From contig JADCRZ010000003.1 in the NCBI GenBank assembly GCA_015069695.1, forward strand, positions 62,001 to 126,000: DNA of 64,000 nt. The letters run 5' to 3'. Source of the stretch: Williamsia sp. (GTDB taxonomy: Bacteria > Bacteroidota > Bacteroidia > Chitinophagales > Chitinophagaceae). Under the pieces are notes generated by a model. The model saw only the letters and a program-made list of their open reading frames with translations. It was not told the origin of the DNA and searched no databases. A program made the position numbers and the translations under genes. Positions within the stretch are counted from its first letter, which is position 1, and each line of letters opens with the position of its first letter. This document shows, piece after piece, positions 18,156 through 28,175 of the stretch.

Positions 18156-21100
18156 TTAATAAGTAATGTTTAAACCAACCGTAAACGCCCTCATAACCGG
18201 TCTTGTTCCCAGAAGGCCGCCGGCCACGTTGTTGGTACCTGCATTGTCAATCGGCTCCGGATCCCATCCTTCCCAGTCGGTCCAGGTAATTAAATTTTTG
18301 CCGCTTACATATACGTTGATCGCCTGCGCTTTTATCCGCTTGGAAAGTGCTGAGGCCAAATTGTAAGAAAGGGAAGCATCCTGCAGCCTTACAAAGCTCC
18401 TGCTCTGCCACCTGTTAAGGGTTTGTTCATTGTAAGAACGCGCGCCGGAGATGTTGCGCGGATACTTGCCATTGGGGTTAGCCGGTGACCAGTAATCGAT
18501 GGCCGACAGATAATTATTCCTGATCCCGTTGTCATCCCGGAAATAGCTGGGGTTGTTGTTGCCCAGGTAACCATTCTTGCCACCCTGGATCGAGTTCAGG
18601 AAAAAGCTGAATGAAAAAGACTTGTAGCTAAATGAATTGAACAGGCTCATCTGGTAAGCAGATTCGCGGCGGCCCAGGAAGGTTCTGTCAGCATCCGTAA
18701 TCGTACCGCTTTTGTCCAGGTCTGCAATTTTATAGGAGCCTACGGTGAAACCCGGAAGCCTTGTGTCTGTCAGTCCATAAATACCATTGTACTGGTAATC
18801 GTATATAGCCCAGCGCGACTTGCCGATAAACAACCCGCTTCCTACCAGGTCGTCTTCTTTGCCATCTTTGTTCAGGTCCTGCCCGGTGAGATGAATGAGC
18901 CTGTTCCTGTTTGTCCAGAAATTAAATGTCGTTGTCCATTTAAAATCTTTTTTGTCCAGTACTTTATACGTCAGCACGGCTTCGAACCCGGTGTTGCTAA
19001 GCTGGCCAAGATTGGTTTGGATGTTGTTAAAGCCGGTAACAGCAGGAATGTTTACACTGAACAACAGATCGTATGTATTGTTCCGGTAGAAATCGAGCGA
19101 CCCGCTCAACCTGTTGTTCAACAAAGCGAAATCGATGCCACCGTTCAATCCTCTTGACCGTTCCCATTTCAGATCAGGGTTGCCCAACTGGGTAACCTGC
19201 TGCGCGGCGGCTGTTGTACCCCCGTCACCAAATACATAGGGAAAAGCGTAGTTGGTAGTAGGCGGATTCGGCACCCAGGGTGTTGTAGAAACCCGGGCAA
19301 TAGAAAGATACCGGGGTGTTTGGTTGCCGTTCTCACCATAGCCTACGCGCACCTTCAGGTAATTGACCGCTGCCAGCCTGCTCATAAAACCTTCTTCTGA
19401 AATCACCCACCCGCCTGCGAGTGTCGGGAAGTACGCATATTTGTGGTTCTCGGCAAAGCCCGAAAAACCATCGCGGCGGATCGTGGCCGTGAGCAGGTAT
19501 CTGTCGTTGAACTTGTAATTGATCCTGGCCATCTGGTAGTTCAGGGCTTCCTGATACGCACTGGATGATACAAATGCATTTGTACCCTGGCCCAGGTTGT
19601 TGTAGCTCAGGTTCAGCCTTGAAAACACTTCCGACCGGGAATTGGTGTTGTTTGATTTTCTTTCCACCGCCCCATACAAAAGCGTACCGGTAATGTCATG
19701 CCTTCCGAATCGCTTGGTATAGGTCAGGATATTGTCCAGCGTATAATCGTAATAGTCTTCGTAGTTTTTGTATGCCTGTCCCTGCAAGCTGGCCGCAAAA
19801 GTGCTGGAGAAGAAATGCTCCGAGGTTCTGTAGTTGTTTCCGAAATTAAGCCGGTAGTTGAGTCCTTTTAAAAATGGAAAATCGATGTCGGAATAGATGT
19901 TGGCGAAATAATAATTGTTCCGGTCATAGTCGTCTACATAATAGGTTTGAAAGGGGTTGGGCACGAGGGTATTGGTCGGACTGGGAATGAGCACGCCATT
20001 GGCGTCAAAAGGCACCTGCAATGGGGAGGCTTGTATCACGTTGCCGATCGTCGGTTCTGCACCGTCCTGGTTTACAAAGGAACCGGATGAAACCAGGCCC
20101 ACTTTCCACCAGGTAAATGGTTTTGTTTCCAGGTTGGCGCGGATAGATTTTCTTTTAAACTTGTCGTTTATAATAAACCCTGTCTGGTTTACATAACCGC
20201 CGGATAAAAGATAGTTGAACCGGTCGCTTCCGCCCGAGATCCCCAGGTTGAGTTCGGCTATTTTACCGGTGTTGGTACTGGCATCCCACCAGTCGAAATT
20301 GTTGGGCAGCAGATTGCCTGCAGCATCGCGCATGGTAGGATCTACATATTGCGCTACGACAAACGCAGGATTGGCCTGCTTGTAATCAGGTCCCAGATAG
20401 GCTTTGTCCCAGTTGGCATTTCTGATGTTCTGCAGATACTCATCGCGGTTCAACGGGCGCAGATCAACGGTGGGCCGCTGCGTGGAATAAGAGCTGGAAA
20501 GGGATATACGGGGTTTCTGGTTGTTGCGGCCTTTTCTGGTTGTGATCAGAATAACACCGTTGGCAGCCTGTGCACCGTATACAGCCGTAGAGCTGGCGTC
20601 TTTCAACACATCGATCGTTGCAAGATCATCCGGGTTGAGGGATGATAAAGACTGGGTATACTGAATGCCATCCACAATGATCAGCACGTTCTGGTTTCCG
20701 CTCAGCGTATTCTGTCCGCGAATGGCAATGGGCGGTGTTCCACCGGCGAAGGTGGAGATACCCACGTTCAAGCCCGGCACCGTGCCCTGCATCAGTTGCC
20801 CGATATTGGTGTTCGGAGATTCTTTCATGGCTTCCAGGTTCACGCTGGCTACTGCCCCGGTCACGTCTTTTTTCCGCTGCGTGCCATATCCTACAACAAC
20901 GACCTGTTCAAGATCCGGTGGCGTTGCTGTCAGGGTTATGTTTTGAAGGGCCTGGTTGCTCACGGAGATTTCCCTGGTCGGATAACCAACCGATGAAACC
21001 ACCAGCACACCGTTGGAAGGAGCATTGATCTGATAATCACCGTTGGCGTTGGTGGCCGTACCTGTACTGGCACCTTTTACCAGGACCGATGCGCCGATAA

Positions 21101-21278
21101 CCGGCTGGTTTTTTTCATCCACAATGCGGCCTCTTACCGCAATGGTCCTTTGCGCCAAAGCAGGCAATACAAACAAGAGGGTTGCAAGAAAAAACAGGGC
21201 AAATTCTTTTTTGCTTTTCCAAAGCAGCAGGCAGAAAGAAGATCTCCTGAATGGCTTTTGTGTAACCGTTAATTTCAT
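18156..21278 (-). CDS. SusC/RagA-family TonB-dependent outer-membrane transporter
   Basis: 1040 residues. A signal peptide (FFLATLLFVLPALA-Q) is followed by a carboxypeptidase-D-regulatory-like domain (about 45-125, VRGRIVDEKNQPVIGASVLV), the TonB-box/plug with the SusC signature (VVVGYGTQRKKDVTGAVASV; IIVDGIQYTQSLSSLNPDDL) and a long 22-strand barrel ending in FTVGLNITY. It imports glycan fragments with energy from TonB. It is paired with the SusD gene downstream and is the second of two tandem SusC/SusD pairs; a strong terminator at 21648-21684 separates them, so this pair probably has its own promoter in 21279-21647. Confidence 0.96.
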   Translation of the reverse strand: MKLTVTQKPFRRSSFCLLLWKSKKEFALFFLATLLFVLPALAQRTIAVRGRIVDEKNQPVIGASVLVKGASTGTATNANGDYQINAPSNGVLVVSSVGYPTREISVSNQALQNITLTATPPDLEQVVVVGYGTQRKKDVTGAVASVNLEAMKESPNTNIGQLMQGTVPGLNVGISTFAGGTPPIAIRGQNTLSGNQNVLIIVDGIQYTQSLSSLNPDDLATIDVLKDASSTAVYGAQAANGVILITTRKGRNNQKPRISLSSSYSTQRPTVDLRPLNRDEYLQNIRNANWDKAYLGPDYKQANPAFVVAQYVDPTMRDAAGNLLPNNFDWWDASTNTGKIAELNLGISGGSDRFNYLLSGGYVNQTGFIINDKFKRKSIRANLETKPFTWWKVGLVSSGSFVNQDGAEPTIGNVIQASPLQVPFDANGVLIPSPTNTLVPNPFQTYYVDDYDRNNYYFANIYSDIDFPFLKGLNYRLNFGNNYRTSEHFFSSTFAASLQGQAYKNYEDYYDYTLDNILTYTKRFGRHDITGTLLYGAVERKSNNTNSRSEVFSRLNLSYNNLGQGTNAFVSSSAYQEALNYQMARINYKFNDRYLLTATIRRDGFSGFAENHKYAYFPTLAGGWVISEEGFMSRLAAVNYLKVRVGYGENGNQTPRYLSIARVSTTPWVPNPPTTNYAFPYVFGDGGTTAAAQQVTQLGNPDLKWERSRGLNGGIDFALLNNRLSGSLDFYRNNTYDLLFSVNIPAVTGFNNIQTNLGQLSNTGFEAVLTYKVLDKKDFKWTTTFNFWTNRNRLIHLTGQDLNKDGKEDDLVGSGLFIGKSRWAIYDYQYNGIYGLTDTRLPGFTVGSYKIADLDKSGTITDADRTFLGRRESAYQMSLFNSFSYKSFSFSFFLNSIQGGKNGYLGNNNPSYFRDDNGIRNNYLSAIDYWSPANPNGKYPRNISGARSYNEQTLNRWQSRSFVRLQDASLSYNLASALSKRIKAQAINVYVSGKNLITWTDWEGWDPEPIDNAGTNNVAGGLLGTRPVMRAFTVGLNITY

Positions 21279-21647
21279 AAACTTGATTTCTTTTTAAAAT
21301 GGCTTTGAGAACAGTTATTAGAAAAGGCGCAAAACATACCAAAAAGGGGATTCTTATAGAACCGCTTAAACAGTATGCAGGCAGGTGATTTTACGGAAGC
21401 GAAGAATAGAAGCAACAAAAGCTAAGGAGGAACAAAGAAGATAGTCTTAACAGGGCAAGTATCGTTTGATTTTTCCATCGTGCAAGTCAAAGGCAACCCC
21501 TGGTCCTGAAATATCTCAGCAAGCCCGGGATGGCGCAATTACTACCGGACAACAGTGCCCGTACATATGCTGCATACCAGAAATGGCTCCTGAAAGAATA
21601 GGCGGGAATGATACCAGCGGGCATGTGGAAGCCAGGATGCTCCCAAC
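21279..21647. other. Upstream region of the second SusC gene
   Basis: About 370 bases between the terminator behind the first SusC/SusD pair and the SusC start at 21278. Frames are closed on both strands. It must contain the promoter and leader of this SusC transcript; no TAnnTTTG box could be placed with confidence. Confidence 0.45.
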
Positions 21648-21684
21648 ATAAAAGCACCAAGGCAAATTGCCTTGGTGCTTTTAT
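21648..21684 (-). terminator. Strong intrinsic terminator behind SusD
   Basis: A perfect inverted repeat, AAAAGCACCAAGGCAA paired with TTGCCTTGGTGCTTTT, extends outwards to ATA/TAT. It has a GC-containing stem of some 15 pairs flanked by A-runs and T-runs, so it can stop transcription in either direction. It lies 25 bases downstream of the SusD stop at 21709 and should end the first SusC/SusD transcript. Confidence 0.85.
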
Positions 21685-21708
21685 ATAGATCGTGAAACAA
21701 AGTCTCTC

Positions 21709-23349
21709 TTAGTAACCAGCGTTCTGTTTGAGACCCGGATTGAGCGTTATCTGCCTGTTAGGAATCGGCAGCAGTTCTTTGTTCTTGTCGTTGCTGGGTG
21801 TATGATCCCACCAAGCGGTAGAAACAAATTTGTCGAAACGGATCAGATCCTGGCGGCGGAATCCTTCAAAGATAAATTCCCGGCCTCTTTCCTTTAATAA
21901 TTCATCCATGGTCAGTGTAGCAGGTGTATAGGCTTCTGTAGCCCAGTCTGCAGCAGCGAACGAGCGTTTCTTACATGCATTGATCAGGTCAACAGCATCC
22001 TGTGTAGCTACGCCATTGTTCTTTCTCATCAGCGCTTCTGCCTTGGCAAAATAAACCCAGGTGAGGCGGTAAAGGGACCAGTCAACAGCCTGGTAGTTGG
22101 CAGCATCTGTTGTTAAACCCAATTTGTATTTATTGAACCTGACTCCGCTGTTTTCTTCACCGGTGGTCATGTTCGAGGGCAGTGTATTGGGGTCCTGGCC
22201 TGGCTGCAGGGATTTGTTCTTGCGCACATTGTCAACAAAAATCAGCGGCTGTTGAAAGTATTCCCGGCCTGATGTACCTGTTACAGGTGTCGTGGTTCCG
22301 TATACGTACTGTGGCCCGATCAGGAACCATTCTTTTTTACGCAGATCTGTGTTCTTGAAAAAACCATCGTATACGCCGGGAATTACGATCACACCGTTGT
22401 TACCTGTACGGGTTGATCCGTTTATCTGACGCTGGTTGAAGTGATAAAAATCACCGGGCCATTGCGGAGCAGAACTTCCCTTGGGAGGATCATACGTAAT
22501 AGACAGCAGGATTTCTTTTGATTTGGTGCTGTTTCTGGGGCTGTAAGTATCGACAATATTTGGATCCAACGCTACAGCGCCTGCTTGTCCGCCACCCTGG
22601 CCAGCCATGAGCTTATCGCATGTTGCGATGCAATCATCCCAGCGGGCTGTGCCTGTCCATTTAGCGGCGTTCAGGTACAACTCAACCAGCATGGCATAAG
22701 CACCGGCCTTGCTCATACGGCCAACCATTGTAGGAGAAAGTACAGGTACTTTTTCCAGGTTTTCTTTGATGTCTGCTTCCAGGAAGTTAAACACTTCTGT
22801 TCTTGATTTCGTAGGAATGTTCAGTTCGCCCACTGTAGTTGCAACCGGTACATTGCCCCACAGGTCCATGATCTTTAACAGGGTAAAGTCGCGGAACAGT
22901 TTCAACTCAGCTACATAAGCATCTTTTTCTGCCTGGGTAATGCCCATCTGGGCCAGACTGCGTTTTTCCAGGTTTTCAATGGGCTGGTTGCAGAGTCCCA
23001 ATCCCCACCACATGAGGTTCCAGGGGTTCCAAACGGCGTCATCGTCATTGGTCCATTGGTGGTAGTGATCCCTGATCCAGTTACCGCCGTCCTGTCCGTC
23101 GATCCCTTTAACAGGCCAGGCCAGCTGATCGGCGGAGAGTTCACTCACGCGCCACCAGCCGTTTTGCCCGGGTGTTGTCCAGGCATTTGCATGGGTATAA
23201 GGCCGGAGCACGGCAGAGAGTACTTCGTTTTTACTGTTGTAATAGTTTTCTGCTACAAACCGGCTGTATACCGTTTCGTCGAGCTTGGTACAGGAGTTGG
23301 TTGCCACCAGGGGCAGAAGAAAAAAGAGATATTTAAATTTACTTTTCAT
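21709..23349 (-). CDS. SusD/RagB-family outer-membrane lipoprotein
   Basis: 546 residues with a lipoprotein leader (FFLLPLVATNSC, lipid Cys near 20) followed by TKLDETVYSRFVAENYYN, a typical SusD opening. Internal features include the N-terminal helix block (AELKLFRDFTLLKIMDLWGN) and the C-terminal SusD signature (MDELLKERGREFIFEGFRRQ-DLIRF ending in NPGLKQNAGY). It binds glycan at the cell surface together with the SusC encoded 19 bases upstream. It differs clearly from the SusD at 16376, so the tandem pairs are not a recent duplication and probably handle different glycan fragments. Confidence 0.95.
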   Translation of the reverse strand: MKSKFKYLFFLLPLVATNSCTKLDETVYSRFVAENYYNSKNEVLSAVLRPYTHANAWTTPGQNGWWRVSELSADQLAWPVKGIDGQDGGNWIRDHYHQWTNDDDAVWNPWNLMWWGLGLCNQPIENLEKRSLAQMGITQAEKDAYVAELKLFRDFTLLKIMDLWGNVPVATTVGELNIPTKSRTEVFNFLEADIKENLEKVPVLSPTMVGRMSKAGAYAMLVELYLNAAKWTGTARWDDCIATCDKLMAGQGGGQAGAVALDPNIVDTYSPRNSTKSKEILLSITYDPPKGSSAPQWPGDFYHFNQRQINGSTRTGNNGVIVIPGVYDGFFKNTDLRKKEWFLIGPQYVYGTTTPVTGTSGREYFQQPLIFVDNVRKNKSLQPGQDPNTLPSNMTTGEENSGVRFNKYKLGLTTDAANYQAVDWSLYRLTWVYFAKAEALMRKNNGVATQDAVDLINACKKRSFAAADWATEAYTPATLTMDELLKERGREFIFEGFRRQDLIRFDKFVSTAWWDHTPSNDKNKELLPIPNRQITLNPGLKQNAGY

Positions 23350-23368
23350 TTTTTCAGGTTTGTCTGTT

Positions 23369-26362
23369 TTAGAATCCCAGGTTTAATCCAAGCAGGAAAG
23401 AACGGGTTCTTGGATAAGGGCCGCGGCTGTCCATGCCCGGTGCCTGGGTCTGGTCGCTTGAAAATACATCGCTGATGAAATCAGGATCGTTGCCGGTATA
23501 CTTGGTAATAGTGGCAAGGTTCTGGCCTGTAGCGTACACACGCAGGTTGCGGATATAGTTTGTATTTAATTTGAAGTTGTAGGACAGCGTCAGTTCATCC
23601 AGTTTAACATAGTCTCCTTTCTCCAGGTAATAATCGGAGTACTGGTAAGTATCCCTTAACTGGTCGTTGATGCCTTCGAAAGTGCTTTTCAGTACGTTGC
23701 CTGGCAGTACAGCCCGGGTGCCGTAGCCCAGCTTGTTTACATTCAGGATGTCGAAGCCGAATTTACCCCGCAGAAATACCCTGAGGTCGAAATTTTTATA
23801 GCGGAAGGTGTTTGTCCAGGAAGCATAATACTTGGGTATGCCGTTTCCGATGATCGTCAGGTCAGTCAGCTTGGGATCGTTGGAGACAACGATCTGGTTA
23901 AAGGGCACGGCTGTTTTACCGTCGGCTTTGTAAAATAACCAGGTACCGTTGGAGGCAAAACCGGCAAATCTTTTACCGTAGAAGTTGCCGATCACGTCAC
24001 CTTCAGCAATGCGGACGGCCCTGCCCAGTGCGCCGGCACCGGGAATATCGCCAAAGGTTTGGGGAGCGCCCCGGAAACCGGTTGAGTTGTACTTGGTGAG
24101 CTTGCTGGTAGCATGGCTGGCAGCCAGGTCCATATCCCAGGAAAAACCGCCTTTCTGAAGAACCACTGCGTTCAGGGTCAGTTCAACCCCGTTGTTGGCA
24201 ATGGTACCAACGTTGGCCAGCACAGTGTTCCGTACAAATGCCGGAAGCTGTGTATCAAACGTTCCCAACAGGTCAACCGTGTTGCGGTGATATACATCAA
24301 ATGAACCGGAAAGTCTGTTAGACAGCACCGCGAAATCAAGCCCGATGTTCAGCTCTTCTTTCTTTTCCCATCTCAGGTCAGGATTGGGGTTTCTGTCGGG
24401 TCCATATGTTTGTCTCCAAACACCATCAGGATACAGATAGGTATTGCCGGTGCTCAGCGTAGTCAGGGAAGAGTAGTTGGCAAATCCCTGGTTTCCGGTG
24501 ATGCCGTAACCTGCCCTGATTTTGAGGTTGTTGATAAATTTCATGCTGCTCATGAAATCTTCCCGGCTGATGTTCCAACCCACGGAGGCAGCGGGGAAAT
24601 TACCCCATTTGTTGTTCACACCAAACCTGGATGAACCTTCGCGGCGGATGATGAAAGTAGCCAGGTATTTGCCGGCAAAAGAGTAATTGGCCCTTCCGAA
24701 AAACGCGATCAGCTTGTTGTCTTCTTTTGAGCTGCCTGCACCACCTCTGAAGGTACTGCCTGCAGCCAGACCGGTACCTGCGCCGATATTGTTCTCCTGG
24801 AAAATGTCATTGATGAATCCTGTGTTGTTTACATTGAAGGATGAGTTGACATTGTACTGGTAGCTATAACCAGCCAGTCCGGTAATCGTATGCTGGCCGA
24901 AGCTTCCGTTATAGTTCAACGTAGGCTCAAAAGCGTAGTTGTTTTCCAGATAAGATCCTTTGTAAGCATAACCACCACCGCCATAGGTCAGCGTAGAACT
25001 GCGGGAAGCCAGTACGCGGTATTGGTCATCCGTATAGGTGTTTCTCTGCAGGGATCCGAAAACAGAAGCAGAGATGCCTTTGTAAAGATCCAGGGTAAAC
25101 TTGGCATCCAGGGAGCTTGTCTGCTGTGTGCGCCAGCTGGTTTCCTGGTTCAGGCGGGCGAGCGGGTTCGCGGTCGTAGCATCTTCAAAGTAAGTGCGGT
25201 CCGCTTTCAGGATGGGGGCTGTAGGGTTGCGGGTAAGCGCATTCTCCCAATCGATGCCACTGCCAAGCAGATTGGCCCGGTTGAAGTTGGTGGCCACATT
25301 TATCTGGGCAGCTAACCGGTCCTGGAATCCTTTCTGGTTGATGCTGAACCGTCCGCCGTAATTCTTGCGTCCGCTTGCTTTTGCAATACCCTGCAAATCC
25401 TGGTAGAAAAAGCTTGCCCGGTAGTTTGTATTACCGCTTCCGCCGGACATGGCCAGATTGTGGTATTGCGAAACGTTGTCGTGATTCAACAAGGTATCAT
25501 ACATATCAGATGAAGCACCCAGGTCGTATTGCGCGCCAATCACCCCTTGCGCAATCTTGGCCCTGTATTCGGAAGCAGTCAGAAAATCAGGTCTGGAAGA
25601 GAGAAATTCTTTTCTGAAGTAAGTGGAGTAATCAAACCTGGCGGGTCCTTCTTTTCCTTTTTTGGTGGTGATCAGGATAACGCCCCCGTTTGCACGCGTA
25701 CCGTAAATAGCAGCGGCAGAACCGTCTTTCAGTACATCGATAGAAGCAATATCATCCTGTTGCAACAGGTCGAGGTTGCCGCCCGGGATACCGTCAATAA
25801 CGATCAGCGGAGAGTTGCTGCCCTGCAGGGAAGTGGCTCCTCTCAGGATGATGGCAGCACCGGAGTTGGGGTTGTTGCTGGTTCTTGTAATGGTAAGACC
25901 AGCCACTTTTCCCTGGATCAGGTCCAGCGGATTGCGGGCCCCACCCTGCCGGAAATCCTCCGGCGTTACAGATGCGGTCGCGGAGGTTACTTCGCGTTTT
26001 CTTTGCGTACCATACCCTACAACCACAACCTCGTCCAGCGACTTGGTGCCGGCCTGCAAGGCCACGTTGATGGTATTGGTGGCGCCCAGTTTCACTTCCT
26101 GCGTGCTGAAACCCACAGAAGACACAGTGATGCTTTTGGCGTTCCGGGGCACGGTAATGGAAAAAGAGCCGTCTTCTCCTGTTGTAGCACCGGTAGTGGT
26201 ACCACTCACAACAATCGTAGCACCGGAAATTCCACTTCCGTTGCGCGGATCAGTGATCTTACCTGTAATTACGCGACTTTGCGCGAACGTTGTCTGCATC
26301 AACAACAGCAGTACTATAAAAGCACTTAAACGCTGTAGAATGCCAAGGTAAACTTGTTTCAT
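23369..26362 (-). CDS. SusC/RagA-family TonB-dependent transporter
   Basis: 997 residues. Signal peptide (FIVLLLLMQTTFA-Q), regulatory-like domain (ITGKITDPRNGSGISGATIV), SusC plug signature (VVVGYGTQRKREVTSATASV; LIVIDGIPGGNLDLLQQDDI) and a barrel ending in SFLLGLNLGF. It should take up oligosaccharides across the outer membrane with its SusD partner at 21709-23349. It is the first gene of this minus-strand locus, and the 404 bases upstream probably contain its promoter. No anti-sigma-interacting N-terminal (STN) domain is visible, so sigma/anti-sigma control is unlikely; the nearby LytS/LytTR pair is the obvious candidate regulator. Confidence 0.96.
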   Translation of the reverse strand: MKQVYLGILQRLSAFIVLLLLMQTTFAQSRVITGKITDPRNGSGISGATIVVSGTTTGATTGEDGSFSITVPRNAKSITVSSVGFSTQEVKLGATNTINVALQAGTKSLDEVVVVGYGTQRKREVTSATASVTPEDFRQGGARNPLDLIQGKVAGLTITRTSNNPNSGAAIILRGATSLQGSNSPLIVIDGIPGGNLDLLQQDDIASIDVLKDGSAAAIYGTRANGGVILITTKKGKEGPARFDYSTYFRKEFLSSRPDFLTASEYRAKIAQGVIGAQYDLGASSDMYDTLLNHDNVSQYHNLAMSGGSGNTNYRASFFYQDLQGIAKASGRKNYGGRFSINQKGFQDRLAAQINVATNFNRANLLGSGIDWENALTRNPTAPILKADRTYFEDATTANPLARLNQETSWRTQQTSSLDAKFTLDLYKGISASVFGSLQRNTYTDDQYRVLASRSSTLTYGGGGYAYKGSYLENNYAFEPTLNYNGSFGQHTITGLAGYSYQYNVNSSFNVNNTGFINDIFQENNIGAGTGLAAGSTFRGGAGSSKEDNKLIAFFGRANYSFAGKYLATFIIRREGSSRFGVNNKWGNFPAASVGWNISREDFMSSMKFINNLKIRAGYGITGNQGFANYSSLTTLSTGNTYLYPDGVWRQTYGPDRNPNPDLRWEKKEELNIGLDFAVLSNRLSGSFDVYHRNTVDLLGTFDTQLPAFVRNTVLANVGTIANNGVELTLNAVVLQKGGFSWDMDLAASHATSKLTKYNSTGFRGAPQTFGDIPGAGALGRAVRIAEGDVIGNFYGKRFAGFASNGTWLFYKADGKTAVPFNQIVVSNDPKLTDLTIIGNGIPKYYASWTNTFRYKNFDLRVFLRGKFGFDILNVNKLGYGTRAVLPGNVLKSTFEGINDQLRDTYQYSDYYLEKGDYVKLDELTLSYNFKLNTNYIRNLRVYATGQNLATITKYTGNDPDFISDVFSSDQTQAPGMDSRGPYPRTRSFLLGLNLGF

Positions 26363-26766
26363 TGAGCAAATTTGATTTTAGAATATAGACATTTGGGTTA
26401 CGAAGATGCCATTGAAATCTTCAAAGCGTTCTCCCGTTGTATGAATGACCGCCTTGGTGATTGTGTAAAGAGCCGGCTTTCTGATTGCCGGTATACATGA
26501 CTCATGTAAAGTTGTATCCGCTGCTTCAACAGGGCCTGAATTTGGATTTTGCCACTGATTTTATTTGAAGGGGGATGAAAGGATCCGGTACTGGTCCTCT
26601 CGCCAGGTGGATGAGCAGAAGAAAAGAGGAGGTAAAGGGAGATAAAGAGGAAAACGGATCAACACCAGCTAATTTTCTTACCATACAGCGAAACTTGAAA
26701 ATTCGGGGGGCAAGTTATGGAAATGTTAACCCGGAAAACAAAGATTTCGCAAAAATATTATTGCCC
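26363..26766. other. Upstream region of the first SusC gene
   Basis: About 400 bases between the SusC start and the stop of the small membrane-protein gene at 26767. No supported gene; a plus-strand open frame here is antisense to the neighbouring gene for much of its length and has no protein-like features. It probably contains the SusC promoter and any regulator-binding sites. Confidence 0.45.
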
Positions 26767-27114
26767 TCACCCCTGCAGCACAACCAGCTCCCGTATATCG
26801 GCCGGATTATACCTGACCCTCAATATGCTTCCGATGCGCAGCCGGGCGGGGTCGACCTGGGGGAATGTATCGCGGATCTCGGTTACAAAGTTGCGCCCGG
26901 TACGGGGCTGCACCTGCATCAGCAGTTTTACCTGCGGGTGCCTGTTTATGTACAAACCGGTTTGCTCTACATTCAGCAAAATAGCTTCTGCCCCCACTCC
27001 CTTTCTTTGGAGATGCCGCTGTAACTTGCCTTTTTTGACTGAAAGGAAGAAGGAGCGGTAAGCTAAATAGCTTGTAACAAATAATATAAGGATGGTTATG
27101 CAGGTAAGTATCAT
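26767..27114 (-). CDS. Small single-pass membrane protein (DUF3592-like)
   Basis: 115 residues. An N-terminal membrane helix (TCITILILFVTSYLAYRSFF) is followed by a basic linker and a beta-rich cytoplasmic domain with the pattern EAILLNVEQTGLYINRHPQV...PQVDPARLRIGSILRVRYNP. This resembles small DUF3592-type membrane proteins of Bacteroidota, in which a strand-rich domain follows one or two helices; function is unknown. It lies 92 bases downstream of the response-regulator gene on the same strand and may share its transcript. Confidence 0.7.
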   Translation of the reverse strand: MILTCITILILFVTSYLAYRSFFLSVKKGKLQRHLQRKGVGAEAILLNVEQTGLYINRHPQVKLLMQVQPRTGRNFVTEIRDTFPQVDPARLRIGSILRVRYNPADIRELVVLQG

Positions 27115-27206
27115 CGCCGGGTGCGTTGTTCACTGATCAAAATAACACCTGCGGGAAAGAAAACCCTTATCCGTTTAGTAGGCGGTCTGCAGCAGCTTGT
27201 AACCGG

Positions 27207-27956
27207 TTAGCGCAGCTTGAGCTGTTGCAGTACTTCGTCCTTTTTCCGGCGTGAGACTTCCACCCTCGAACCATCCGTCAGCAGGAGATAATCATTGTCG
27301 CTGGTAACACGGGTAATATGCTGGGGATTGACCAGGTGCGATTTGTGGGTGCGGATAAAATTGAACTCTTCCAGCATCTCTTCAAAATGCTTGAGTGTTT
27401 TGGAAGCGATAAAAGGCCGTTTTTTTACCAGGTGTATATGCGTATAGCTCCGGTCTGCTTCCAGCCGCAGGATCTCATCGATCGTAAAAAAGTAGACACC
27501 ATCAGATGAAGGCACGGCAATCTTGAAATCTTTTACTTCCCTTTTCTCAATGTTGTTGACAAGGTTCTGGTAGAGCTCCTTGTTCTCACCCCGGCTTTCC
27601 CGTTTTTCAAGGTGCCGTGCAACCGCTTCCTTTAATTCATCCGGGTCAACCGGTTTAAGCAGGTAATCCAGTGCGCTGAAACGGATCGCCTGGATGGCGT
27701 ATTGGTTGTAGGCGGTGGTGAAGATCACATCAAATTGCGGGTCCTTTGTTTCGATCAGGAACTGAAACCCGTTCTTGTGCGGCATCTCCACATCCAGAAA
27801 TACCAGATCGGGTTTGTACGATTGCAGGATCCCGAGCGCATTGTCCACCCCATCTGCCTGCCGCACTTCACTCACCTCCGGTATAAAGTTCGTGATGTAA
27901 TGCTGCAATACATTGCGGGCTTTTATCTCGTCGTCGATGATCAGGGCTTTTAACAT
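27207..27956 (-). CDS. LytTR-family response regulator
   Basis: Start set at MLKALIIDDE (249 residues); the frame stays open upstream to 28127, but that extension translates the palindrome and low-complexity sequence and is not credible. MPM two codons earlier (27962) is an alternative. The receiver domain has acidic residues D8/D9, the phosphoacceptor in VFLDVEMPH (D55) and the conserved Lys in DYLLKPVD. The LytTR DNA-binding domain (about 145-249) contains RLEADRSYTHIHLV and FIRTHKSHLVNPQHI. It should be phosphorylated by the histidine kinase at 28176-31814 and control the flanking glycan genes or its own operon. Confidence 0.93.
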   Translation of the reverse strand: MLKALIIDDEIKARNVLQHYITNFIPEVSEVRQADGVDNALGILQSYKPDLVFLDVEMPHKNGFQFLIETKDPQFDVIFTTAYNQYAIQAIRFSALDYLLKPVDPDELKEAVARHLEKRESRGENKELYQNLVNNIEKREVKDFKIAVPSSDGVYFFTIDEILRLEADRSYTHIHLVKKRPFIASKTLKHFEEMLEEFNFIRTHKSHLVNPQHITRVTSDNDYLLLTDGSRVEVSRRKKDEVLQQLKLR

Positions 27957-28075
27957 GGGCATGTGGCGATGGTGAGAAATAAGGTTCCTTGTTATAAAGT
28001 TGCTTCTTGCAATTGCAACCCGTGAAAACAAACAGCAAACGGCGAACGGCGTACAACGAACGGTACGAGCCCTGA

Positions 28076-28159
28076 ACCCACCCCTACCCCTCCCAGGAGG
28101 TGATAAGAAGGGCGCTTGTATTATCACCTCCCGGGAGGGACAGGGGTGGGTCTACGATG
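28076..28159. repeat. GC-rich palindrome, REP-like, copy 2
   Basis: Arms ACCCACCCCTACCCCTCCC... (from 28076) and ...GGGAGGGACAGGGGTGGGT (to 28151) form a long imperfect hairpin, followed by TCTACGATG, the inverse of the flank of copy 1. It sits between the histidine-kinase stop (28176) and the response-regulator start (27956). It is in inverted orientation relative to copy 1. Confidence 0.85.
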
Positions 28160-28175
28160 ATCGCAGAACCTTTTC

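Noticed and set aside
25529-26329. 266-codon plus-strand frame opposite the SusC gene
   Set aside because: Antisense shadow of SusC plug and regulatory-like domains.
26472-26493. CCGGC/GCCGG hairpin upstream of the first SusC
   Set aside because: Five-pair stem with no T-run; expected by chance in GC-rich DNA.
27957-28127. N-terminal extension of the response regulator frame
   Set aside because: It translates the GC-rich palindrome (SPPGRGRGG) and has no domain features; the receiver starts cleanly at MLKALIIDDE.
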